9,735 nt of DNA. It comes from Cyanobium sp. M55B138. GTDB lineage: Bacteria > Cyanobacteriota > Cyanobacteriia > PCC-6307 > Cyanobiaceae. The position numbers and the translations under genes were made by a program. The stretch lies in contig JAGYNF010000047.1 of NCBI GenBank assembly GCA_018400215.1, positions 1 through 9,735 on the forward strand. The letters run 5' to 3'. The notes beneath the pieces are model-generated. The model did not search any database. It was not told where the DNA came from and was given only the letters and a program-made list of their open reading frames with translations. Shown here piece after piece: positions 1 through 6,431 of this stretch (its first letter is position 1; every line of letters begins with the position of its first letter).

Positions 1-626
1 GTCTCTGGACCGTGGTGAGTGCCTTGGAAATGGGTGTGCCGGTGCCCACGATCTACGCCGCCCTCAACGCCAGGGTGCTCAGCTCCCTGCGGCAGGAGCG
101 CCTGGCGGCGGCCTCGGTTCTGCCCCCACCTGCGCCGCACCACTTTGATCTGGGATCGAGCGACGACGCCATGGCCCCCCTGCGGGACGCCTGCATCGCC
201 GCCAGCATCGTGAGCTATGGGCAGGGCATGGCCCTGCTGCAGGAGGCCTCAAAACTGCACAATTACAACCTCGATTTTGCGGCCATCGGCCAGATCTGGA
301 AGGGTGGCTGCATCATCCGTGCCCGTCTGCTGCAGCGGATCCAGAACGCGTACACCGCCAATCCCACCCTGCCGAACCTGATCCTCGACCCCTGGTTCGC
401 CGACCAGATCAACCGGCGGCTGCCCGGCCTGCGCCAGGTGGTGGCCGGCGCCGCCCTCGCCGGGATTCCGGTGCCCTGCCTGTCGAGCAGCCTCGATTAC
501 ATCGACAGCTACCGCAGCGGACGGCTGCCCCAAAACCTGGTGCAGGCCATGCGCGATTGCTTTGGCTCCCACACCTACGAGCGGGTCGATCGCCCGGGCA
601 GCTTTCACACCGAGTGGCTCGACTGA
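1..626 (+). CDS. gnd: 6-phosphogluconate dehydrogenase, decarboxylating (C-terminal part, 5' truncated by window)
   Basis: Oxidises 6-phosphogluconate to ribulose 5-phosphate and CO2 while making NADPH; cytoplasmic, oxidative pentose phosphate pathway. The reading frame is open from base 3 and gives the last 207 residues of a family that is about 470 long, so the NADP-binding Rossmann domain lies outside the window. What remains is the all-helical C-terminal domain. Visible family signatures are LWTVVSALEMGVPVPTIYAA at the very start, IGQIWKGGCIIRARLL in the middle, and the C-terminal RDCFGSHTYERVD followed by FHTEW; the His and Arg of this tail contribute to the partner subunit's substrate site in the family. 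The GTG at 12 is internal, not a start. The stop TGA is part of TGAGGAA, which also forms the ribosome-binding site of pgl 10 bases on, so the two genes are co-transcribed. Identification is firm. Confidence 0.97.
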   Translation, partial: LWTVVSALEMGVPVPTIYAALNARVLSSLRQERLAAASVLPPPAPHHFDLGSSDDAMAPLRDACIAASIVSYGQGMALLQEASKLHNYNLDFAAIGQIWKGGCIIRARLLQRIQNAYTANPTLPNLILDPWFADQINRRLPGLRQVVAGAALAGIPVPCLSSSLDYIDSYRSGRLPQNLVQAMRDCFGSHTYERVDRPGSFHTEWLD

Positions 627-635
627 GGAACTGCC

Positions 636-1355
636 ATGCGTCCGTCCTCCCCTGCCCCCCAGCTCGTTGTGCTGGAGACGGCCGATGCCCTGGCCAGGCG
701 CTGCGCCGAGGCGATCGCCTCAGCCATCGACCTGGCCCTGGCCCAGCGGGATCGCTGCCAGATCGCCCTTGCCGGCGGCACCACCCCCGCTGCCGCCTAC
801 CGCTACCTCGGCCAGCAGCACCTGCCCTGGGAGCGGGTGGATCTGCTGCTCGGCGATGAACGCTGGGTGAGGGCCGATGACCCCGCCAGCAACGCCCGCC
901 TCATCCGCGACACCCTGATGGCGCCGGGGCCCGCCCATGCCGCCTGCCTGCATGCCGTGCCCACCGACCTGGCCAGCCCCGAGCAGGGCGCGGCGGCCTA
1001 CGCCGCCACCCTCAGCCAGCTGTGCGGTGGTGATCCCCCCGTGCTCGACCTGGTGTTGCTGGGCCTGGGTGACGACGGCCACACCGCCTCCCTGTTTCCG
1101 GGTACCGCCGCCACCCGGGAGCGGCAGACGAGCGTGACCGTGGGGGATGGCAAGGGGCTGGCCCGCATCACCCTCACGGCCCCGGTGTTGTCGGCGGCGC
1201 GGCAGGTGGTGTTCCTGGTGAGCGGCACGGCCAAACGCCAGGCCCTGGCCCGGCTGCTGGATCCGGCTGAATCCCCCGAGCGCACCCCCGCTCGCCTGGT
1301 GCAGCCGGCCACAGCCCCCCTCGTGCTCGCCGACAATGGGGCTGCCCTGCCCTGA
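636..1355 (+). CDS. pgl: 6-phosphogluconolactonase (DevB/SOL type)
   Basis: Hydrolyses 6-phosphogluconolactone to 6-phosphogluconate, the step between Zwf and Gnd; cytoplasmic. The 239-residue length is normal for the SOL/DevB family. Motifs in order: ALAGGTTP (about residues 44-51), the phosphate-binding GDERWV (73-78) followed by SNARLIRDTL, and the signature GLGDDGHTASLFPG (143-156), which holds the catalytic His of the family. A later SGTAKRQAL stretch matches the NagB-like fold C-terminus. The ATG start is chosen because GAGGAA lies 5 bases upstream, overlapping the gnd stop. The 3' end overlaps the next gene by 20 bp in another frame, which implies translational coupling. Identification rests on motifs and on the gnd neighbour, which is the usual pairing in cyanobacteria. 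Confidence 0.96.
   Translation: MRPSSPAPQLVVLETADALARRCAEAIASAIDLALAQRDRCQIALAGGTTPAAAYRYLGQQHLPWERVDLLLGDERWVRADDPASNARLIRDTLMAPGPAHAACLHAVPTDLASPEQGAAAYAATLSQLCGGDPPVLDLVLLGLGDDGHTASLFPGTAATRERQTSVTVGDGKGLARITLTAPVLSAARQVVFLVSGTAKRQALARLLDPAESPERTPARLVQPATAPLVLADNGAALP
711..718. repeat. HIP1 octamer GCGATCGC inside pgl
   Basis: Exact copy of the highly iterated palindrome of cyanobacterial genomes, here embedded in the 14-bp palindrome GAGGCGATCGCCTC (709-722 approximately). It lies within coding sequence. Confidence 0.9.
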
Positions 1356-1917
1356 CACCGTGCTCCAGATCCTCTCCGGTGCCGGATTCAGTGGCTGGCA
1401 TGCGCTCAACGACCGCATCATGGGGGGCCGCAGCAGCGGCGAATGCCGTGTCGATGCGAGCGGCCTCACCTTTGACGGCGAGGTGGTCGCCGAGGGCGGT
1501 GGCTTCATCAGCTGCCGATCCCCCCTCTTTTCGCCTCCCCTCGATCTCTCCGGCTACACCGGCCTGGAGCTGGTGCTCTCGGGCGCGGGTCGGCGCTTCA
1601 AGCTGGCGGTGGCCTGCGCCGATGGCGCGGCCGGTCTCACCGAGCTGATCCCCGGTGGACTGCGTTGGGTGCGGGAATTCGGCACCGAGGCTGAGGGGTA
1701 CAGCCGGGTGCGCATCGGCTTTGATCAGCTCACAGCCTCCCTGCGGGCCCAGCCGATCGAAAAGCTGCCGCTGGGGTTACCGCTGCGCTTCGATGCCTCA
1801 CGCATCACCCGGCTGCAGCTGCTGCATTCACGCTTCGGCGATGACGGCGGTCCCAACCCTGGCTTTCGGGCCGGCCCCCTGCATCTGGTGATCCAATCCA
1901 TCCATGCCGTTCCCTGA
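1336..1917 (+). CDS. CIA30-domain (NDUFAF1-like) protein
   Basis: A 193-residue soluble protein with one CIA30 domain, the fold named after the mitochondrial complex I assembly factor NDUFAF1. The signature is near the N-terminus: GWHALNDRIMGGRSSGECRV (about residues 20-39), followed by LTFDGEVVAEGGGFISCRS, matching the family pattern of W-x-x-x-N-D-x-x-MGG-x-S then F-x-G and GGGF-x-x-x-R. The C-terminal part has alternating hydrophobic residues of a jelly-roll-like beta sandwich. No signal peptide or membrane segment is seen. The ATG lies inside pgl (20-bp overlap) and has no Shine-Dalgarno, so translation probably depends on ribosomes terminating pgl. In cyanobacteria the family's role is not established; an NDH-1 assembly role is inferred only from the eukaryotic homologue. 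The domain call is firm and the function is not. Confidence 0.88.
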   Translation: MGLPCPDTVLQILSGAGFSGWHALNDRIMGGRSSGECRVDASGLTFDGEVVAEGGGFISCRSPLFSPPLDLSGYTGLELVLSGAGRRFKLAVACADGAAGLTELIPGGLRWVREFGTEAEGYSRVRIGFDQLTASLRAQPIEKLPLGLPLRFDASRITRLQLLHSRFGDDGGPNPGFRAGPLHLVIQSIHAVP

Positions 1918-2305
1918 CGACCTAGTCCGGATGGTGGCGGCCGCTGCCGATCTCTGCCGCAAGCCCTTGCGCCATGCGGTGATCCCTAGCCCGGCAACTG
2001 AGGACGCCGGCCCGACCTCCGGGCTGCAGGAGCTGGACTGTGGCTTTCGATTGGAGGTGCGCTCCCCAGAGGGGGAACGGTTGCTGGATGACGATCTGGA
2101 GCTGGAGCTGTATCGCAGCGGCCGAGATCTCAACATCACCCTGGGCTGGAGCGATGACAGGCGCCCTTTGCTCTGGCATGGCAGCCATCCGGTGTGGATG
2201 GATGCGGTGACGGGAGAGCGTTGCAGCGCACCCTCCGATGGCCAGCCCCTGGAGGCCCTGGCCCGACGGCTGCGGGCCCTGCTGGCTGGCTCGGCCAGTT
2301 CTTGA
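1904..2305 (+). CDS. Conserved cyanobacterial hypothetical protein, 133 aa
   Basis: I do not recognise a named family. The predicted protein is soluble, with no signal peptide or membrane segment. The middle (about residues 43-85) alternates hydrophobic and charged residues (ELDCGFRLEVRS, then LLDDDLELELYRSG, then LNITLGWSDD), which suggests several beta strands. A WHGSHPVWMD stretch follows, and a C-terminal helix (LEALARRLRALL) ends the chain. The ATG start overlaps the CIA30 gene by 14 bp, so the gene is the last member of the gnd-pgl-CIA30 operon and is probably translationally coupled. Gene-like amino-acid composition and codon use matching its neighbours support it as real. From memory, a gene of this size sits next to the CIA30 gene in other picocyanobacteria, but that needs a search. 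Confidence 0.75.
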   Translation: MPFPDDLVRMVAAAADLCRKPLRHAVIPSPATEDAGPTSGLQELDCGFRLEVRSPEGERLLDDDLELELYRSGRDLNITLGWSDDRRPLLWHGSHPVWMDAVTGERCSAPSDGQPLEALARRLRALLAGSASS

Positions 2306-2313
2306 AATCCCCT

Positions 2314-2335
2314 CGAGCGATCAACTTGACGCTCG
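2314..2335. terminator. Inverted repeat between convergent operons, possible weak bidirectional terminator
   Basis: CGAGCG (2314-2319) and CGCTCG (2330-2335) form a perfect 6-bp stem. The loop can pair further (TCA with TGA, leaving an A bulge and a 3-base loop), giving a 9-bp hairpin. It begins 8 bases after the stop of the last plus-strand gene and lies 53 bases beyond the ilvD stop on the other strand. No T tract follows on either strand, so it is not a standard intrinsic terminator; 3'-end stabilisation of the transcript is an equally good reading. Confidence 0.35.
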
Positions 2336-2354
2336 TTAGAGGCTATGGGGCAAG

Positions 2355-2398
2355 CCAGCCCTGCACGCAAACCAGACCAGCCCTGCATTCAAACCAGA
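2355..2398. repeat. 22-bp tandem duplication spanning the ilvD stop codon
   Basis: Two adjacent 22-bp units, 2355-2376 and 2377-2398, both start CCAGCCCTGCA and end CAAACCAGA; they differ at two neighbouring positions in the middle, giving 20 of 22 identical. The second unit contains the ilvD stop codon (TGA as read on the minus strand, 2391-2389) and the preceding Leu-Val codons. In the first unit the bases equivalent to the stop read TGC, so only one copy terminates ilvD. The pattern is best explained by a local duplication at the 3' end of ilvD. Confidence 0.85.
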
Positions 2399-4059
2399 TC
2401 GGTCACCGCCCCCAGGCTGCTGCTGCTCACCAGGCGCGCGTACTTGCCGAGCACACCGGTGCGGTAGCGCGGCTCCGGCTTCACCCAGGCGGCCCGACGG
2501 CGGGCCAGGTCCGTCCCATCGACGTTCAGCTGGATCAGCAACTGGTTGGCATCCACGGTGATGCTGTCGCCCTCCTCCACCAGGCCGATGGTGCCGCCGA
2601 CGGCGGCCTCGGGGGCCACATGACCCACCACCAGGCCAAAGGAGCCACCGGAAAAACGCCCATCGGTGATCAGGGCCACGGAATCCAGCAGCCCCTGGCC
2701 CACGATCGCGGCGGTGGGGCTGAGCATCTCGCGCATGCCGGGTCCCCCCACCGGGCCCTCCTGGCGCACCACCACCACATCGCCGGCTTGAATCTGCTTG
2801 TCGAGGATGGCGGCCAGGCATGATTCCTCGCTCTCGAACACCCGGGCAGGGCCAGTGATCACCGGGTTCTTCACGCCACTGATCTTGGCCACCGCCCCCT
2901 CTTCGGCCAGGTTGCCCTTGAGGATGGCCAGGTGGCCCTTGGCGTACAGCGGGTTGCTGAGGGGGTGGATCACATCCTGTCCCGCCGGTGGTTCGGAGGG
3001 CACAGCGGCCAGCAGCTCCCGCAGGGTCTTGCCCTCGATCGTGCGGCAGTCGCCGTGCAACAGTCCCGCATCGAGCAGCAGTTTCATCACCTGGGGAATG
3101 CCACCGGCCTGGTGCAGATCCACGGTCACGTAGCGGCCGCTGGGCTTGAGGTCGCAGATCACCGGCACCCGCTGGCGAATCGTTTCAAAGTCGTCGATCG
3201 AGAGGGGCACACCGGCGGTGCGGGCCACAGCCAGTAGGTGCAGCACCGAATTGGTGGAGCCGCCCACCGCCATGATCACCGCGATGGCGTTTTCAAAGGC
3301 CTCGCGGGTGAGCAGATCGCGGGGGCAGATGTTGGCCTGGATCGCCTCGGCCAGCACCTCGGCGCTGCGGGCGGCGCTCTCGGCCTTTTCGGGATCCTCC
3401 GCCGCCATGGTGGAGCTATAGGGCAGGCTCAGGCCCATCACCTCAAACGCCGCACTCATCGTGTTGGCGGTGAACATGCCACCGCAGCTGCCGGCGCCGG
3501 GGCAGGCGTTTTTCTCGATGGCGGTGAGCTGCTGCTCATCGATCTTGCCGCCGCTGTATTGCCCCACCGCCTCGAAGGCACTCACCACCGTGAGGTCGCA
3601 GGCGCCCAATTTGCCCGGTTTAATCGTGCCTCCATACACAAAGATGGAGGGGATGTTCATGCGGGCCATGGCCAGCATGGCGCCGGGCATGTTCTTGTCG
3701 CAGCCACCGATGGCGAGCAGCCCATCCATGCTCTGGGCATTGCAGGCGGTTTCGATCGAATCGGCGATCACCTCCCGGCTCACCAGGGAATACTTCATCC
3801 CCTCGGTGCCCATCGAGATGCCGTCACTCACGGTGATCGTGCCGAACATCTGGGGCATGGCTCCTGCCTGGTGGGCAGCTTCTTCAGCCCGGCGGGCCAG
3901 GTCGTTGAGGCCCAGGTTGCAGGGCGTGATCGTGCTGTAGGCGTTGGCGATGCCGATGATCGGCTTGCTGAAATCGCCATCGCCGAAGCCCACGGCCCGC
4001 AACATGGCCCGGTTGGGGGACCGTTGAACTCCCTGGGTGATGGCGGCGGAGCGGAGCAT
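2389..4059 (-). CDS. ilvD: Dihydroxy-acid dehydratase
   Basis: Dehydrates 2,3-dihydroxy-isovalerate and 2,3-dihydroxy-3-methylvalerate to the 2-oxo acids in valine, leucine and isoleucine synthesis; cytoplasmic Fe-S enzyme. The 556 residues match the family length. The start [20 protein letters not shown] is typical, and an in-frame TAG just upstream excludes a longer start. Three Fe-S ligand cysteines are visible in their expected contexts: Cys47 in [11 protein letters not shown], Cys120 in GGCDKNMPG (with the neighbouring Lys122) and Cys192 in [16 protein letters not shown]. The late glycine-rich stretch around [15 protein letters not shown] and the DGRFSGG-type motif near the C-terminus are also typical. 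It is the last gene of a minus-strand operon, 30 bp downstream of the small membrane protein. No clear Shine-Dalgarno precedes it. Confidence 0.98.
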   Translation of the reverse strand: MLRSAAITQGVQRSPNRAMLRAVGFGDGDFSKPIIGIANAYSTITPCNLGLNDLARRAEEAAHQAGAMPQMFGTITVSDGISMGTEGMKYSLVSREVIADSIETACNAQSMDGLLAIGGCDKNMPGAMLAMARMNIPSIFVYGGTIKPGKLGACDLTVVSAFEAVGQYSGGKIDEQQLTAIEKNACPGAGSCGGMFTANTMSAAFEVMGLSLPYSSTMAAEDPEKAESAARSAEVLAEAIQANICPRDLLTREAFENAIAVIMAVGGSTNSVLHLLAVARTAGVPLSIDDFETIRQRVPVICDLKPSGRYVTVDLHQAGGIPQVMKLLLDAGLLHGDCRTIEGKTLRELLAAVPSEPPAGQDVIHPLSNPLYAKGHLAILKGNLAEEGAVAKISGVKNPVITGPARVFESEESCLAAILDKQIQAGDVVVVRQEGPVGGPGMREMLSPTAAIVGQGLLDSVALITDGRFSGGSFGLVVGHVAPEAAVGGTIGLVEEGDSITVDANQLLIQLNVDGTDLARRRAAWVKPEPRYRTGVLGKYARLVSSSSLGAVTDLV

Positions 4060-4089
4060 GGGGCAAGCGGGTGCAGGGTTGCAACCTAC

Positions 4090-4398
4090 CTAGCCCTGGG
4101 GCTGCAGCTGTTCAAGCTGGCGCCGCACCGCCTCGATGGCCTGGTTGAGTTCCTGCACCTTGTGGTGGAGCTCCCGCTCCTGGAGCGGACGCTCGCCCTC
4201 GCCGGCCTCCAGCAGTTCCGCTGCTCCCTGCAGCCGGGAGAGGCGCAGGGAGCGCTGCTGCCGGGCCTCGCTGCGGCGCCGTTCGGCCTCCGAGAGTAAC
4301 CACCAGGCCAGACCCGCAGCACCGATCACGGCACCGGCCACGGCACTGCCGATCACGCCTGCGTTCCCGCCCCGCTGGTGTCCATACCGCTCAGCCAT
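4090..4398 (-). CDS. Small membrane-anchored coiled-coil protein, unknown function
   Basis: A 102-residue protein that I cannot assign to a named family. After a short polar N-terminus (MAERYGHQRGGN) there is one hydrophobic, glycine/alanine-rich segment at about residues 13-36 (AGVIGSAVAGAVIGAAGLAWWLL), a likely single transmembrane helix. The rest is highly charged and helical, rich in Glu, Arg, Gln and Leu with heptad-like spacing (about 37-100), a likely coiled coil facing the cytoplasm. The same strand carries the UPRT-like gene 30 bp upstream and ilvD 30 bp downstream, so it is the middle of a three-gene unit. The hydrophobic segment followed by a continuous amphipathic helix in one frame argues that it is a real gene and not a shadow ORF. 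Confidence 0.7.
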   Translation of the reverse strand: MAERYGHQRGGNAGVIGSAVAGAVIGAAGLAWWLLSEAERRRSEARQQRSLRLSRLQGAAELLEAGEGERPLQERELHHKVQELNQAIEAVRRQLEQLQPQG

Positions 4399-4428
4399 GG
4401 GCTGCCTGTGCCGCTGCTGTTGTCCAGC

Positions 4429-5076
4429 CTAGGCAGGACCACCGGCCCCATCCAGCAGTGGGCCAGCAAACAGTCGCTCCTGCACACAGCCGATGCCAGG
4501 TTTGATCCGGCCCGATTCACTCAGGTCGGCGTCGATGCAGGCGGTGTGGAGGGTGAGATCCGGGAAGGCCTCCCCGAGGCGCTGCAGGCCGGCGCTGGCC
4601 ACCAGGGCCGTGATCACCCGCACCCGCTCGCCGCTCAGGCCCCGGGCGGCCAGGGCCTCCAGAAGCCTCTGCAGGCTCACCCCCCGGGCCACCTCCGGCG
4701 CAAACACCAGCACACCGCTGCGGCCGTCCAGCTGGTCGGGCAGCTGGGGATTGGACGCGTTCAAATGCAGCACCCGGGCATTGGGCACCACCGGTCGGGC
4801 CCCATCCCACAGCCCCAGGGCTGCGCTGCCCAGCACACACACCAGAATCGGTACGCTCCCATCGACCACCTGACCCGAACTGCTGCCGAAGTCGGTCTCG
4901 AGCTCCACGGGGCGATGGGGCAGCCACTGGCGCAGGGCCTCGTAGGTGAGCCAGCGCCCCAGCTCGGTGGTGGCCGTGGCGTAGAGGGGAGCCGGGGTCT
5001 GGCGATCCCGCAGCACACTCAGCCAGTGGCCAATCAGGGGATGGGGGGGAACCACCACCCGCAGGCTCATTGCCAT
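4429..5076 (-). CDS. Divergent uracil phosphoribosyltransferase-like protein
   Basis: About 215 residues with the overall layout of UPRT. The N-terminus VVVPPHPLIGHWLSVLRDR...ELGRWLTYEA (8-46) and the C-terminus PDLTLHTACIDADLSESG...IKPGIG (172-196) clearly match the cyanobacterial enzyme. The substrate signatures in between do not. The family's PILRAGLG is here PILVCVLG (76-83), and the PRPP loop DPMLATGGS is here APEVARGVS (126-134), which lacks the Asp and the Thr-Gly pair. The usual GLGDAGDR near the end, next to the uracil site, is GIGCVQER (194-201). Uracil salvage is therefore doubtful; a regulatory or otherwise altered role is inferred. Starts at 5085, 5076 or 5070 are all possible; none has a good Shine-Dalgarno. 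The upstream continuation of the frame is antisense to the pentapeptide gene and is not coding. Annotators often call such genes upp. Confidence 0.85.
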   Translation of the reverse strand: MAMSLRVVVPPHPLIGHWLSVLRDRQTPAPLYATATTELGRWLTYEALRQWLPHRPVELETDFGSSSGQVVDGSVPILVCVLGSAALGLWDGARPVVPNARVLHLNASNPQLPDQLDGRSGVLVFAPEVARGVSLQRLLEALAARGLSGERVRVITALVASAGLQRLGEAFPDLTLHTACIDADLSESGRIKPGIGCVQERLFAGPLLDGAGGPA

Positions 5077-5115
5077 GGTTGCCATAACTTGGATCACCAA
5101 CGTAGATCTGCGGCC

Positions 5116-5643
5116 ATGGACGGCTTCCTGCCCCCGAGCCTGATCCGTGCCCTGTGGGCCGGCCTGGCGGGTCTGCTGCTCATGGTTGGGGCAGTGGGGG
5201 GCTGGCAGGAGCCGGCCCTGGCGATCACGGCCCCCGAACTGCGGGGCCAACGCTCCCTGCAGGACCTCCAACCCGACATGCACGGCCGCAACCTGCAGCA
5301 GGCCGAATTCCTCAAGGCCTCCCTCGCCGGCTACGACTTCAGCGGTGCTGACCTGCGCGGCGCCGTGTTCAACGGCACCAACCTGGAGGGCGCCAATCTC
5401 CAGGGCGCCAACCTGGAGGACGTGGTGGGCTATGCCAGTCGCTTCCAGGACAGCAACCTCAGCAATGCCGTGCTGCGCAACGGCATGTTGATGCAGAGCC
5501 ACTTCAAGGGGGCCCTGATCGAAGGGGCCGACTTCACCGATGCCGTGCTCGATCTGCCCGAACAGAAGGCGCTCTGTGCCCGGGCGACCGGGACCAACCC
5601 CGTCACAGGTGTGAGCACCCGTGACAGTTTGGCCTGTCGCTGA
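5116..5643 (+). CDS. Thylakoid-lumen/exported pentapeptide-repeat protein
   Basis: A 175-residue protein. Residues 11-29 are a hydrophobic core preceded by an Arg, followed by PALA-ITAP, a good signal-peptidase site after Ala36; export to the thylakoid lumen or periplasm is inferred. Residues 56-145 can be read as about 18 consecutive pentads of the A(D/N)LxX type (for example SGADL RGAVF NGTNL EGANL QGANL), with one irregular pentad at 101-105. This predicts a right-handed quadrilateral beta-helix of four to five coils. The C-terminal tail carries Cys154 and Cys174 around GTNPVTGVSTRDSL, which could form a disulfide; this tail recurs in cyanobacterial lumenal pentapeptide proteins. Molecular function is unknown. 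It is divergent from the UPRT-like gene with only about 39 bp between starts, and the frame is open far upstream only by antisense chance. Confidence 0.88.
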   Translation: MDGFLPPSLIRALWAGLAGLLLMVGAVGGWQEPALAITAPELRGQRSLQDLQPDMHGRNLQQAEFLKASLAGYDFSGADLRGAVFNGTNLEGANLQGANLEDVVGYASRFQDSNLSNAVLRNGMLMQSHFKGALIEGADFTDAVLDLPEQKALCARATGTNPVTGVSTRDSLACR

Positions 5644-5664
5644 GGGCCAGGGCCGATACGATGG

Positions 5665-5790
5665 GCATCCGGTTTCGGTGGGGATCAGCCACCGAAGGAA
5701 ACGGGGAAAGACCGGTGCAAGACCGGCGCTGTCCCGCAGCTGTGAAGAGGGGGGTTTTGGTCCCGCTCCAGTCAGAACGCCCGCCGGTCA
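5665..5790 (+). promoter_or_regulatory. Cobalamin (AdoCbl-class) riboswitch upstream of hupE-cobW
   Basis: Conserved elements appear in the right order. A perfect 8-bp hairpin TTCGGTGG/CCACCGAA spans 5674-5696. It is followed by GGAAACGGGGAAAGA and a small CCGG...CCGG hairpin (5712-5726). The B12 box GCTGTCCCGCAGCTGTGA is at 5728-5745, and a variable hairpin at 5747-5768 comes next. The 3' core is CCAGTCAGAACGCCCGCC (about 5768-5785), matching the consensus CCAGTCAGGA...CCTGCC. The element ends about 30 bases before the hupE ATG, and no T-tract terminator follows, so control is more likely at translation than at transcription. AACCCCC (5790-5796) can pair with GGGGGTT (5750-5756) in the variable arm, a candidate for the switching helix. 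High cobalamin should shut off the downstream genes. Exact edges are approximate. Confidence 0.93.
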
Positions 5791-5818
5791 ACCCCCTCCT
5801 ACGGCGCGGACCGAATCC

Positions 5819-6430
5819 ATGTCTTGTTTCCCCCCTGACCGGCGGCCGGGATGGCTGCCGGTGGCGGTCGTCTTTGGCGGGCTGCTCACCCTGCCGGCCC
5901 AGGCCCACCACGTGGTCGACATCACCACGCTGCAGCCCACGGCGATCAACGGTTTGATCAGCGGCTTGGCCCACCCGGTGCTCGGCCCCGACCATCTGCT
6001 CTTCTTGCTGGCCCTTTCGCTGGTGGGGGTGCGGGGCCCCACCCGCTGGATGTTGCTGCTGCTGGTGGCGGGGTTGGCGGGCAGTGGTGCCGGCCTGCTG
6101 CTGCCGGGCCTGCCCGGGGCCGAGCTCCTGGTGGCTGGCACCCTGGCCCTCGTGGCGGGCGTGCTGCTGGGCTGGTTGCCCAACGCCCTGCTGCTGCCGG
6201 CGATGGCACTGCATGGCTACGTGCTGAGCGAGGCGGTGCTCGGCTGGACCACGATGCCGCTGTTCTCCTATTTCACAGGCCTGCTGATCAGTCAGGGATT
6301 GCTGCTGCTGCTGGCCCTGGGCCTGATGCGTCCCCTGGCGGCACGGATCAACAGCGGTGGCCGGCGCTGGCTGGCCCTGGCCCTGATGGGGGTGTCCATT
6401 GCTCTTGGCCTCGCCACGGAGCTGGGCTGA
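5819..6430 (+). CDS. hupE: HupE/UreJ-family membrane protein, predicted cobalt (metal) importer
   Basis: A 203-residue integral membrane protein. The N-terminus has a hydrophobic signal ending AQA-HH (cleavage after Ala29), so mature protein begins with His-His, typical of HupE. The family's metal motif is present: GLAHPVLGPDHLLFLLA, with His52, Pro53, Gly56, Asp58 and His59, and the second conserved His/Glu pair in LHGYVLSEA (His132, Glu138). Roughly six further hydrophobic segments follow to the end. HupE and UreJ are nickel or cobalt permeases. The B12 riboswitch directly upstream, and the CobW-type GTPase one base downstream, point to cobalt for corrinoid synthesis; this fits published comparative-genomic proposals for riboswitch-linked HupE in cyanobacteria. 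ATG 5819 is the only Met before the signal sequence; GCGGA upstream is a weak ribosome site. Metal specificity is inferred. Confidence 0.9.
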   Translation: MSCFPPDRRPGWLPVAVVFGGLLTLPAQAHHVVDITTLQPTAINGLISGLAHPVLGPDHLLFLLALSLVGVRGPTRWMLLLLVAGLAGSGAGLLLPGLPGAELLVAGTLALVAGVLLGWLPNALLLPAMALHGYVLSEAVLGWTTMPLFSYFTGLLISQGLLLLLALGLMRPLAARINSGGRRWLALALMGVSIALGLATELG

Positions 6431-6431
6431 G

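Noticed and set aside
3238..4299. 353-residue plus-strand frame antisense to ilvD and the small membrane protein
   Set aside because: It is a His/Gly/Ala-rich shadow with no domain; both opposing genes are well supported.
4378..5115. Long N-terminal extension of the pentapeptide-protein frame on the plus strand
   Set aside because: This stretch is antisense to the UPRT-like gene, has shadow-type composition (many Gln, His, Gly), and would bury the signal peptide in the middle of the protein.
5077..5502. N-terminal extension of the UPRT-like frame
   Set aside because: It is antisense to the pentapeptide repeats and shows their mirrored periodicity (repeated GALEIGALQVGA-like runs). Family homology begins at LRVVVPPHPL.
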